From Gynuella sunshinyii YC6258 (GTDB lineage Bacteria > Pseudomonadota > Gammaproteobacteria > Pseudomonadales > Natronospirillaceae), in assembly GCF_000940805.1 (NCBI RefSeq), contig NZ_CP007142.1:4874593-4938592 (forward strand): a DNA stretch of 64,000 nucleotides. Direction: 5' to 3'. A program made the position numbers and the translations under genes. Numbering within the stretch: position 1 is the stretch's first letter; every line of letters begins with the position of its first letter. Of this stretch, positions 1 through 8,195 are shown piece by piece. Under the pieces are notes generated by a model. That model was not told the DNA's origin. It saw only the letters and a program-made list of their open reading frames with translations, and did no database searches.

Positions 1-690
1 CCACAGGTAACCACACAGCCCGGCCAGCAGACCGGAGATGACAAAAGCCCGAAACTGCACCCAGCCAACATCGATACCGGTATAAAACGCCGCGGTGGGA
101 TTACCGCCGGCACTGAAAAAATCACGCCCGAAGCGCCAATAGCGGGTGAGCAGGAAAAACACCAGCACCACCGTCAGCGCAATCCAACTCATCACTGGCA
201 ACCACGCGATGGTAGTGCGTGGAAACTCAATAAATCCGGCACTCATCTGATGGGCATTCACCCAGGCTCCATGAGAGAGCAGAAATACAGCCCCCCGATA
301 AATACTCATGGTGCCCAGAGTCACGACAATTGCCGGGACTCCCAAACGCCAGACCAACAAGCCGTTGATCATTCCCAGTAATGCCCCCAAAGTCATTGCC
401 AGCAGCAACAGCCACGGTACGGCAATAAACGGATAACTGGCATTCAGCATGGCAACCACCATGCCCGTCAGGGCCACATTGGCAGCAACGGACAAATCAA
501 TGCAGCGGGTGACGATCACCAGCATTTGCCCCAATGCCAGAATGATCAGAATAGACGTATCATTAAAGGCTCCGAGCAAGCTTCCGGCGGATAAAAACTC
601 TGGGGTAATCAACCCTACTGCCAGAATCAATACCAGGATAACGACTCCCAGAAAGCTTTCACGACGACGTATCAGCGATAACGGTTTCAT
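1..690 (-). CDS. rhaP: Rhamnose ABC transporter permease RhaP (3' end outside window)
   Basis: Reading leftward from the ATG at 690, the frame stays open for 230 codons to the window edge, so the C-terminus is missing. The product is rich in hydrophobic segments and follows the ribose/rhamnose-type permease pattern (RbsC family), including an N-terminal MKPLSLIRRRESF cytoplasmic stretch, LIILALGQMLVIVTRCIDLS, and the GRDFFSAGGNPTAAFYTGI region near the cut end. It would form the inner-membrane channel of the sugar importer. Its ATG overlaps the rhaT stop codon (ATGA, 687-690), implying translational coupling. The name rests on the order rhaR-rhaS-rhaT-rhaP, which matches the rhizobial rhamnose locus; a second permease (rhaQ), a mutarotase and a kinase would be expected beyond the edge but are not seen. 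Confidence 0.85.
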   Translation of the reverse strand, partial: MKPLSLIRRRESFLGVVILVLILAVGLITPEFLSAGSLLGAFNDTSILIILALGQMLVIVTRCIDLSVAANVALTGMVVAMLNASYPFIAVPWLLLLAMTLGALLGMINGLLVWRLGVPAIVVTLGTMSIYRGAVFLLSHGAWVNAHQMSAGFIEFPRTTIAWLPVMSWIALTVVLVFFLLTRYWRFGRDFFSAGGNPTAAFYTGIDVGWVQFRAFVISGLLAGLCGYLW

Positions 691-2192
691 GCGGCTTTCC
701 CTCCCGTTGCGGCGCTGACAATTTTCTGTGCGTTTGCTTCACTTCGGTGAAAATGTTTCACCATGACACCTTCATGCATGACAATTATCCGGTCCGCCAT
801 ACCGAGAATTTCAGGTAATTCAGAACTGACCATGATCACCGCCAGTCCTTCGGCAACCAGTTCAGACATAAACCGATGCACCGCTGCCTTGGAAGCGATG
901 TCGATACCCTTGGTCGGTTCATCGAGGATGATGACTTTCGGCTGAGTGGCCAGCCATTTGCCGATCACCACCTTTTGCTGATTGCCGCCGGAAAGATTAC
1001 CCACCTCCTGACTCCAGCTCGCGGCTTTAACATTTAAGCGCTCACCATATTCCCGGGCCAGTTCATATTCAGACTGCTCATTCAAAAAGCCCCAACGGTT
1101 CAAACGACTCAACTGCGGCAGACTGATATTCTGAAAAATCGGCAAATTCAATACCACTCCCTGCTGCTGCCGTTCTTCCGGCACATATACCAGTCCGGCC
1201 GCTATGGCTTCTGCGGGTGAATGAAACCGGGTTTGGCTGCCGTCAATCATAATCCGCCCGGTAGCGGCTTTGGAAAGGCCATATAAAGCCTGCATGACTT
1301 CGGTACGACCCGAGCCGACCAGTCCGTAGAAACCAAGAATTTCTCCGGCATGAACGTCGAAACTGATATTGGTAAATTCACTTGGATGACAGAAATTTTC
1401 CACCTCCATGACCGGGGCACCAATATCGACGGTTTGCTTGGGATAAGTATCTTTGATACTGCGGGCCACCATCATTTCCACCAGTTCTTCCTCACGGACA
1501 TTGCTGATCAACCCTTCACCCACAAAACTACCGTCACGGTAAACCACATAACGATCAGCCACAGCAAAAATTTCATCGAATTTATGGGTGATAAACATGA
1601 CCGCCTTGGAAGATTGCTTCAGGCGTTCAATGATGCGATACAGCTCTTCAATTTCGTGATAAGACAACGCGGCCGTGGGCTCATCCAGAATCACCACTCG
1701 GGCATCCACGGACAAAGCCCGGGCAATAGCCACCATATGTTTCTGGGCGATACTCAGTTCTTTAAGTGGCGTTTGCGGATCAATCGGCGCATCGATCTGG
1801 GCCAGAATTTCACCACTACGCTGATACATCTGCGGCCAGTCCAGGCGTTTCAGCAGACCCTTGGTCAGATAATTTCCGGCAAAAATATTTTCAGCGACAC
1901 TTAATTCATCAAACAACACGGTTTCCTGATGAATCACTGTAATGCCCAGTTGCCGGGCCTGTTCGGGTGTTTGGATCACAACCGGTTGACCGCAAACGTA
2001 GATATCGCCGCCATCAGGTTGATAAATTCCGGTAATGGTTTTCACCAGAGTGGACTTGCCGGCACCGTTTTCACCGACCAGCGCGGTCACCTCACCAGGA
2101 TATAAATCCAGTTTGACACCATCCAGGGCTTTGACCCCCGGAAAAGTTTTGGTGAGATTCCGCAGTGACAAAACTGCCTGATCTCGTTGCAT
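687..2192 (-). CDS. rhaT: Rhamnose ABC transporter ATP-binding protein RhaT
   Basis: The 501-residue protein is a fused double ABC ATPase of the sugar-importer (RbsA/MglA) type. Domain 1 (about residues 10-240) has Walker A GENGAGKST, a degenerate signature LSIAQKH and Walker B VVILDEPTAAL. Domain 2 (about 260-495) has a Walker-A-like GLVGSGRTE, the signature LSGGNQQK and VIILDEPTKGID. The atypical second Walker A is normal for this family, in which one ATP site is weak. It would energise import of a monosaccharide, here L-rhamnose by context. It lies 136 bp after rhaS, with an RNA hairpin between them, and overlaps rhaP by 4 bp. This should not be confused with E. coli RhaT, which is an unrelated rhamnose-proton symporter. 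Confidence 0.9.
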   Translation of the reverse strand: MQRDQAVLSLRNLTKTFPGVKALDGVKLDLYPGEVTALVGENGAGKSTLVKTITGIYQPDGGDIYVCGQPVVIQTPEQARQLGITVIHQETVLFDELSVAENIFAGNYLTKGLLKRLDWPQMYQRSGEILAQIDAPIDPQTPLKELSIAQKHMVAIARALSVDARVVILDEPTAALSYHEIEELYRIIERLKQSSKAVMFITHKFDEIFAVADRYVVYRDGSFVGEGLISNVREEELVEMMVARSIKDTYPKQTVDIGAPVMEVENFCHPSEFTNISFDVHAGEILGFYGLVGSGRTEVMQALYGLSKAATGRIMIDGSQTRFHSPAEAIAAGLVYVPEERQQQGVVLNLPIFQNISLPQLSRLNRWGFLNEQSEYELAREYGERLNVKAASWSQEVGNLSGGNQQKVVIGKWLATQPKVIILDEPTKGIDIASKAAVHRFMSELVAEGLAVIMVSSELPEILGMADRIIVMHEGVMVKHFHRSEANAQKIVSAATGGKAA

Positions 2193-2287
2193 AAGTTGTT
2201 GTTTTTATTGTTGTTGGTTTGTGAATCGGAGCCATCGCTCTGACCCGCCCGCTTTCGAGTCGTTGTTATGATCACAACATCGTGACA

Positions 2288-2317
2288 GAAGACTGCTGCT
2301 CCAACACAGCAGCCTTC
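2288..2317 (-). terminator. Hairpin between rhaS and rhaT (attenuator-like)
   Basis: On the leftward transcript, GAAGGCTGCTG pairs with CAGCAGTCTTC (11 bp including one G-U) around an 8-nt loop. It starts 12 nt after the rhaS stop codon and is not followed by a U-run. Stable hairpins directly after a substrate-binding-protein gene often stabilise its mRNA end or cause partial termination, giving more binding protein than ATPase or permease. That role is inferred here from position. Confidence 0.5.
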
Positions 2318-2328
2318 AAAATACCGGA

Positions 2329-3321
2329 TCAAAAAATCGACGCAAATTCCTTCACATTAGTCACGTCATATACAAAAGGGTCTGACATGGCAGCGTTGCC
2401 ATCTTTGTCCAGTTTGGCAGTACCCATGCGTCCCATACCCACTTCGCTTTTAGTCGCCTTACCCTTGACCAGATTGTAGGCGATATAGGTAGCAGAATAA
2501 CCAAGATCGATCGGATTCCAGATGGCGAAACTGTGAATGGCACCAGATTCAACGTGCCCGGCCAGTTCTGATGGCAGTCCTAAACCGGTGACATAGACTT
2601 TGCCAATCAGATTCTGATCACTGACCGCCTGAGCCGCAGCCAGAATACCAACGGTCGTTGGCGCGACAATCACATCCAGATCCGGATGATTACGGATCAA
2701 AGCCACCGCCTCACGATAACTTTTATCGGCCAGGTCATCACCATAAACCGTATCCACCAGCGTCAATTGTGGAAATTCCGGCGCAGCTTTTTTCATTTCC
2801 TCAATCCAGATATTCTGATTGGTCGCCGTCGGCGAGGCGCTGAGAATGGCCCACTCGCCCTTGCTTTCGCCTTTGGCTTTTAACGCATCGGCAGCCAGCT
2901 TAACATTCATACGGCCGATGAGTTCATTGCTGGAGGGGTTAAGATGAATTGAACGACCGGCCGGAGCCACACCTGAATCCCAGGAAATGACTTTAATCCC
3001 GCGTTTCTGTGCCCGCTGAAGAATGGGGACCAATGCATCCTGATCATTGGCTGATACCGCAATGGCATCGACTTTCTGGGCAATCAGAGAACTGATCACT
3101 TCAATCTGGCCTTCGGCCGTCGTGGATGTCGGGCCGGTATAAATCACTTCTACATCGCCAAGTTCTTTGGCAGCTTCCTGAGCTCCTTTATTAGCAGCTT
3201 CAAAGAAGCCGATCCCCAGAGCTTTGACCACCAGGGCAATACGGACATTTTCGGCATGTGCCGGGTTTACCAGCAGCAAAGACAGAACCGTCAGCAGGAC
3301 TGACAACAGGTTAATTCGCAT
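2329..3321 (-). CDS. rhaS: Rhamnose ABC transporter periplasmic binding protein RhaS
   Basis: The protein has 330 residues. The N-terminus is a classical Sec signal peptide (MRINLLSVLLTVLSLLLV, cleavage after NPAHA). The mature part is a Peripla_BP_4 type I sugar-binding protein: it opens with VRIALVVKALGIGFFEAANK and carries the TTAEGQIEVISSLIAQKVDAI hinge-proximal region. It would capture L-rhamnose in the periplasm and deliver it to RhaT/RhaP. The start is supported by GGAGAG about 6 nt upstream. It is the second gene of the leftward rhaRSTP unit, 120 bp after rhaR. The substrate is inferred from the neighbouring catabolic genes; the sequence alone gives only the monosaccharide-binding family. 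Confidence 0.88.
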   Translation of the reverse strand: MRINLLSVLLTVLSLLLVNPAHAENVRIALVVKALGIGFFEAANKGAQEAAKELGDVEVIYTGPTSTTAEGQIEVISSLIAQKVDAIAVSANDQDALVPILQRAQKRGIKVISWDSGVAPAGRSIHLNPSSNELIGRMNVKLAADALKAKGESKGEWAILSASPTATNQNIWIEEMKKAAPEFPQLTLVDTVYGDDLADKSYREAVALIRNHPDLDVIVAPTTVGILAAAQAVSDQNLIGKVYVTGLGLPSELAGHVESGAIHSFAIWNPIDLGYSATYIAYNLVKGKATKSEVGMGRMGTAKLDKDGNAAMSDPFVYDVTNVKEFASIF

Positions 3322-3441
3322 TGTACTCTCCGATTTTTATTTTTGTTTTATTAGCCTGCCAATAAAAAATTCCTGGTTTTATCAGCAGGTTACGGTTGCC
3401 CCCGGCCGGCCAGGCGTTGCACCCACGACGACCGGCATTGC

Positions 3442-4242
3442 TTAACCAGCGGGCTCAACACTATCAACATCATTTTTTGCGATCACCAGCTGGCTTCCCG
3501 CCGCCTCGATCATTTTTCGGCTTTTCGCATCGATACCATCATCAGTAATGACGATATCAATTTTGCTCAGTGGACATACCAGCAGATTACTGCGGTTTTG
3601 AAATTTACTGCTATCCACCAGCAACACTCGGCACTCGGCCTGATCCATCAGTTTCATGACCGCCTGCACGATTTGAGGATCCGCTTCCATAACGCCCTGA
3701 GGCCCCACACCATGAGCGCCAATAAACAGCAGAGAAGCATAATATCGACTGGAAATATCATCCGGGAATGGACTCAAAATGATGTTCTGATCCCGGTAGA
3801 TACTGCCACCCGGCAGCGTCACCACACATTTACTGCGCTTGACCAGCTGCTCGGCAATGACAAACGAATTGGTCAACACTTGCAGCTTGCGCGTACGCAT
3901 GAACTCTGACATGAAGTAGGTGGTGGTCCCACCGCTGATGGAAATGGACATGCCATCCTCCAGCAATTCCACCGCTGCCTGGGCAATTTGCCGTTTGGCT
4001 CGGGCATTAATTGTCTGGTTAACGGAATATGGCCTTCCAACCAGACTGACATTGGTCGGTGGATGCAGGGCTTCTGCCCCTCCCCTCACCTTTTTTAACT
4101 TTCCCTTTTTATGTAAATCATTGATATCACGCCGAATGGTCGCTTCCGATGCACCGAGCAGATCCACGAGATAACTTAATGTGGCAATCGGTTTTTCTTC
4201 CACTTCCGCCAGAATGATTCGATGACGTTCAACTTCATGCAT
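3442..4242 (-). CDS. rhaR: DeoR-family transcriptional regulator RhaR
   Basis: A DeoR-type repressor of 266 residues. An N-terminal winged helix-turn-helix (about residues 1-60, with ASEATIRRDINDL as recognition helix) is followed by a sugar-phosphate-sensing DeoRC domain (ISGGTTTYFMSEF; LLFIGAHGVG; LLVDSSKF). The frame extends 10 codons further upstream, but the ATG at 4242 has AGAGG seven bases before it and gives MHEVERHRIILAEV, the usual DeoR start, so I use it. It heads the leftward rhaRSTP operon and faces rhaD across about 340 bp, the arrangement in Rhizobium where DeoR-type RhaR controls the locus. The likely effector is a phosphorylated rhamnose intermediate, which is inferred. Confidence 0.88.
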   Translation of the reverse strand: MHEVERHRIILAEVEEKPIATLSYLVDLLGASEATIRRDINDLHKKGKLKKVRGGAEALHPPTNVSLVGRPYSVNQTINARAKRQIAQAAVELLEDGMSISISGGTTTYFMSEFMRTRKLQVLTNSFVIAEQLVKRSKCVVTLPGGSIYRDQNIILSPFPDDISSRYYASLLFIGAHGVGPQGVMEADPQIVQAVMKLMDQAECRVLLVDSSKFQNRSNLLVCPLSKIDIVITDDGIDAKSRKMIEAAGSQLVIAKNDVDSVEPAG

Positions 4243-4305
4243 TAGGCATCCTCTTGCGTCACTATATTTCACAATCTTTCATTTGCAAGCATTTTTTGCA
4301 ATGTT

Positions 4306-4364
4306 ATGATCGATATTGACAATAAAAATAATTAAACCAATAATTTTCAATCACTATCGATCAT
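4306..4364. promoter_or_regulatory. Perfect 10-bp inverted repeat, candidate RhaR operator
   Basis: ATGATCGATA at 4306-4315 is the exact reverse complement of TATCGATCAT at 4355-4364. The two half-sites sit immediately outside the -35 and just past the presumed start site of the rhaD promoter. Nearby, TTGCAA occurs twice as a direct repeat (4283-4288 and 4296-4301). A repressor bridging such sites would occlude the promoter. Assignment to RhaR is by position only. Confidence 0.5.
4316..4344 (+). promoter_or_regulatory. Sigma-70 promoter for rhaDI
   Basis: A consensus -35 TTGACA (4316-4321) is followed after 17 bp by AATAAT (4339-4344, five of six bases of the -10 consensus), pointing toward rhaD. 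The predicted start near 4351 leaves a leader of about 230 nt before the rhaD ATG. Confidence 0.6.
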
Positions 4365-4579
4365 CCCGGCTATTCTAACGGCTGTTTTGTGCTAACACAC
4401 GCGTCAAAACCGTCATTCCCGGTCAAGGTCGAGACTGATGAAACAATAAACATAACAACGATCATTTCCATTCAACTCCAGAAAACCAGACAACGCGGTC
4501 TTTGGAGGGAAGCAACCATGAACAACGGTCCGTCAGCGGGATTGCAAATGACGCGGGCTGTGTCAAACCGAGGTGCCGA

Positions 4580-6679
4580 ATGCCAACAAACAATAACAAT
4601 CAAATTCCCAACCTGTGGGATGACACCAGAGCCGCCTCTCTGTCAGAAGCGGAATTGCTGCTATATCGTTCAAACCTGCTGGGTAGCGATAAACGGGTAA
4701 CCAACTATGGCGGCGGCAATACTTCTGCCAAAATCCAGCAATCAGATCCGCTCAGCGGTGAAACCGTGACCGTACTCTGGGTTAAAGGCTCCGGCGGGGA
4801 TATCGGCAGCATGGCGCTGGATGGTTTCGCCACCTTATACCTGGACAAACTCAACACCCTGAAAACACTTTACCGGGGCGAAGAGTACGAGGATGAAATG
4901 GTTGGCTATCTGCCCCATTGCACCTTCAACCTGAACAACCGGGCAGCCAGTATCGATACACCATTACACGCCTATGTGCCGTTCACCCATGTGGACCATT
5001 TGCATCCGGATGCGGTGATTGCTGTTGCAGCCTCCCAAAACAGTCGGGAACTGACCGAAGTGATTTTTGGTCAGGATATCGGCTGGTTACCCTGGCGTCG
5101 GCCAGGCTTTCAACTGGGACTGGAACTGGAACAGATTGCCCGTGAAAACCCACACCTGAAAGGCGTCGTGCTGGAGGCCCATGGTCTGTTCACTTGGGCG
5201 AACGATGCCAAAAGCTGTTATGAAACATCACTGGCCATGATCAACCGGGCGCAGCAATGGCTCGATCAGAAGCTGCAGAATCAACCAGCCTTCAACGGCC
5301 AGCGCCACGAGAGTCTGAGTGCCACCAAACGACAGCAGATTGCCAGTCAGCTGATGCCGATTATTCGTGGCAAAACCAGCCATCATCAGCGTCAGATCGG
5401 TCATTTCAATGATGCGCCGGAGGTGCTGGAATTTGTGAATTCCCAGGCCCTGATATCACTGGCGGAACTGGGCACTTCCTGTCCGGATCACTTCCTGCGA
5501 ACCAAAATCAAACCACTGGTGCTGGAGTACAACCCAGAACAGGACAATCTCGCCCAGGTCATAGACAGTCTGGACGCCCAGCTGCAAGCCTATAATCAGG
5601 ATTACGCCGCCTATTACGAGCGCTGTAAGCACCCAAACAGCCCGGCCATGCGCGACTCCAATCCGGTCATTTATCTGGTGCCAGGAGTCGGCATGTTGTC
5701 GTTTGCCAAAGATAAGGCTACCGCCCGCATTGCCGGCGAATTCTATCTGAATGCCATCAACGTTATGCGCGGTGCAGCGGGCGTGAGTGACTATATGGGG
5801 TTACCGGAACAGCAGGCGTTCAACATTGAATACTGGCTGCTGGAGGAAGCCAAATTACAGCGCCAGCCCAAACCCAAATCCCTTGCTGGCAGAGTTGCTG
5901 TGGTAACCGGTGGTGCCGGTGGTATCGGTCAGGCGACGGCCGCACGGTTGATCCGCGAAGGTGCCTGCGTGTTATTGCTGGACATTGACGCTGAAGGCCT
6001 GGCACGTACCGAATCTCACTTTCGCGACACTTTCGGCGCAGACAATATCAGCAGCTTCACCATGGATGTGACTCAGGAGCAGGAAGTGGCAGCCGCACTG
6101 CAACATTGCTGCCTGACGTTCGGCGGGGTGGACATTCTCGTTTCCAATGCGGGCATCGCCTCTTCAGCCCCACTGGACGAAACCACGCTGGAGCTATGGC
6201 AGCGAAATCAGGATATTCTGTCGACTGGCTACTTTCTGGTTACCAGGGAAACCTTTAAAGTCATGAAGCAACAGAATATAGCCGGCAACATTATTTTCGT
6301 ATCAAGCAAAAATGGTCTGGTGGCTTCGGCCAATGCCAGCGCTTACTGCACCGCCAAAGCCGCGGAAATTCAACTGGCCCGCAGTGTCGCTCTGGAAGGT
6401 GCACCGCTGGGCATCCGCGCCAATGTGGTAAACCCGGACGCAGTCTTGCGGGGATCCAAAATATGGACCGGAAAATGGCGGGAGGAACGCGCCAGTGCCT
6501 ATAACATGTCTGTTGACGAACTCGAAGAGCATTATCGTCAGCGTAGTCTGCTGAAGTTGAATGTGTTGCCCGAGGACATCGCCGAGGCCATTTACTTTTT
6601 CGCCTCAGATGCGTCAGCCAAATCCACTGGTAATATTTTGAACGTTGATGCGGGTCATGCCCCATCGTTTACCCGCTAA
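4580..6679 (+). CDS. rhaD: Bifunctional rhamnulose-1-phosphate aldolase / lactaldehyde dehydrogenase RhaD
   Basis: A 699-residue fusion. The N-terminal half (about 1-420) is a class II aldolase/adducin domain with the family opening LYRSNLLGSDKRVTNYGGGN and metal-ligand region HVDHLHPDAV. The C-terminal half (about 430-699) is a short-chain dehydrogenase with nucleotide motif VVTGGAGGIGQ and catalytic Tyr-Lys in ASAYCTAKAAE. It cleaves L-rhamnulose-1-phosphate to DHAP and L-lactaldehyde and oxidises the latter to lactate. The frame could start at 4502, but the ATG at 4580 follows GAGGTG and gives the conserved MPTNNNNQIPNLWDD start. The rhizobial fused form is used here instead of the enteric zinc aldolase. 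Confidence 0.92.
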   Translation: MPTNNNNQIPNLWDDTRAASLSEAELLLYRSNLLGSDKRVTNYGGGNTSAKIQQSDPLSGETVTVLWVKGSGGDIGSMALDGFATLYLDKLNTLKTLYRGEEYEDEMVGYLPHCTFNLNNRAASIDTPLHAYVPFTHVDHLHPDAVIAVAASQNSRELTEVIFGQDIGWLPWRRPGFQLGLELEQIARENPHLKGVVLEAHGLFTWANDAKSCYETSLAMINRAQQWLDQKLQNQPAFNGQRHESLSATKRQQIASQLMPIIRGKTSHHQRQIGHFNDAPEVLEFVNSQALISLAELGTSCPDHFLRTKIKPLVLEYNPEQDNLAQVIDSLDAQLQAYNQDYAAYYERCKHPNSPAMRDSNPVIYLVPGVGMLSFAKDKATARIAGEFYLNAINVMRGAAGVSDYMGLPEQQAFNIEYWLLEEAKLQRQPKPKSLAGRVAVVTGGAGGIGQATAARLIREGACVLLLDIDAEGLARTESHFRDTFGADNISSFTMDVTQEQEVAAALQHCCLTFGGVDILVSNAGIASSAPLDETTLELWQRNQDILSTGYFLVTRETFKVMKQQNIAGNIIFVSSKNGLVASANASAYCTAKAAEIQLARSVALEGAPLGIRANVVNPDAVLRGSKIWTGKWREERASAYNMSVDELEEHYRQRSLLKLNVLPEDIAEAIYFFASDASAKSTGNILNVDAGHAPSFTR

Positions 6680-6698
6680 CCGATTGGAGGAAGGACTG

Positions 6699-7994
6699 AT
6701 GACAACCACAAAAATCTCAACAGATCTCATCCAGCAGGAAAACCATCGTCGCCAGGACTGGCTACAACAGGATTATCAGGCGCTGGCGGAAAAACTGCAG
6801 CGCCAGCATATCGATATTACAACAGTGACCGCTCAGGCGCAGACGCTGCAGGTGGCATTGCCGTCCTGGGGTGTGGGCACAGGCGGCACTCGCTTTGCCC
6901 GCTTTCCCGGTATCGGAGAACCACGCAATATTTTTGAAAAGCTGGACGATTGTTCGGTGATACAGCAACTGGGACGTATGACACCCAATATTTCTTTGCA
7001 TATTCCCTGGGATAAACCTGACGATCCCACGGAATTAAAACAATATGCCGAAGCTCTGGGTCTTGGATTCGATGCCATGAATTCCAATACCTTTCAGGAT
7101 CAGGCCAACCAGGGTCTGTCGTACAAATACGGCAGCCTGACGCATACCCGTGCTGAGGTGCGGCAACTGGCGATTGCTCACAATATCGAAGTGATTGAAC
7201 TGGGCCGACAGCTCGGCTCCAAAGCATTAACGGTATGGATTGGTGATGGTTCCAATTTCCCCGGTCAACAGCATTTCAGTCTCGCCTTTGGCCGCTACCT
7301 GGAAAGCGCCGGACAGATTTATCAGGCGCTGCCATCCGACTGGAATATGCTGCTGGAACACAAAATGTTTGAGCCGGCTTTTTATTCCACTGTCATCCAG
7401 GACTGGGGCAGCAGCTACCTCGCGGCCAAAGAAACCGGTGAACGTTGCCGGTGTCTTGTCGATCTCGGCCATCATGCCCCCAATGTTAATATCGAGATGA
7501 TTGTTTCCCGTCTGGCGCAGTTTGGCAAACTGGGTGGTTTTCATTTCAATGACAGCAAATATGGCGATGATGATCTCGACAGCGGTTCGATTAATCCTTA
7601 TCAACTGTTTCTGGTGTTTAATGAACTGGTTGATATTCAAGGCAATATGCCGTCATTTTCACCATTCTACATGCTCGATCAATCCCACAATGTGACCGAC
7701 CCGATTGAAAGCCTGATCTACAGTGCCGCCGAAGTACAGCGCGCCTACATCAAGGCACTGCTGGTGGACCGCACAGCCTTATCGCAGTACCAGGACAATA
7801 ATGATCCTCTTATGGCACAGGCAACACTGAAGGCGGCGTATAATCTGGATGTCGAACCGATCTTACAAATGGCTCGTATGCAAAGCGGCGGCGCGATTGA
7901 CCCGATTGCCTGTTATCGGGCCAGTGCCTACCGACAGCAATGTGCCCGACAACGACCAACCGACAAACACGCTACCGGTTCCGGGATCATTTAG
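6699..7994 (+). CDS. rhaI: L-rhamnose isomerase RhaI (rhizobial type)
   Basis: A TIM-barrel sugar isomerase of 431 residues, of the AP-endonuclease-2 fold type found with the rhizobial rha genes. It converts L-rhamnose to L-rhamnulose. Visible landmarks are SLHIPWDKPDD early in the barrel, VWIGDGSNFPGQ, the metal-site region LLEHKMFEPAFYSTVIQDWG, CLVDLGHHAPN, and FHFNDSKYGDDDLDSGSINP near the C-terminal strands. The ATG at 6699 follows GGAGG by eight bases and lies 19 nt after the rhaD stop codon, so rhaDI form an operon. In-frame ATGs upstream inside rhaD lack a ribosome site. A C-terminal basic/Gln-rich tail (YRQQCARQRP) is unremarkable. Confidence 0.92.
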   Translation: MTTTKISTDLIQQENHRRQDWLQQDYQALAEKLQRQHIDITTVTAQAQTLQVALPSWGVGTGGTRFARFPGIGEPRNIFEKLDDCSVIQQLGRMTPNISLHIPWDKPDDPTELKQYAEALGLGFDAMNSNTFQDQANQGLSYKYGSLTHTRAEVRQLAIAHNIEVIELGRQLGSKALTVWIGDGSNFPGQQHFSLAFGRYLESAGQIYQALPSDWNMLLEHKMFEPAFYSTVIQDWGSSYLAAKETGERCRCLVDLGHHAPNVNIEMIVSRLAQFGKLGGFHFNDSKYGDDDLDSGSINPYQLFLVFNELVDIQGNMPSFSPFYMLDQSHNVTDPIESLIYSAAEVQRAYIKALLVDRTALSQYQDNNDPLMAQATLKAAYNLDVEPILQMARMQSGGAIDPIACYRASAYRQQCARQRPTDKHATGSGII

Positions 7995-8010
7995 CCGTTA
8001 ATCTCATCGT

Positions 8011-8035
8011 GTCTGCCTGCTGGTCACAGGCAGAC
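8011..8035 (+). terminator. Hairpin after rhaI
   Basis: GTCTGCCTG pairs perfectly with CAGGCAGAC (9 bp, 7-nt loop), starting 16 nt after the rhaI stop. No U-run follows, so it may be a 3'-end stabilising hairpin or a weak terminator. A second imperfect hairpin (8118-8144, GATTAA to TTAATC arms) lies before the next gene. Confidence 0.45.
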
Positions 8036-8195
8036 GGTATACTGTCAGTAACATAAGAATAACAATATCTCCCTGCGGTACCACATCTCACTGATCTGGA
8101 GGAGTTTTATTGTTTGTGATTAACCCGTTACCGGGTCGTTAATCATGCCAGTATCTCTGGCACAACAATAACCCACAATCAGAGTCATCAATATC

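Noticed and set aside
1350-1904. 184-codon frame antisense to rhaT
   Set aside because: It lies wholly inside rhaT on the other strand, has no ribosome site, and its His/Ile-rich product looks like an antisense reading of an ABC ATPase.
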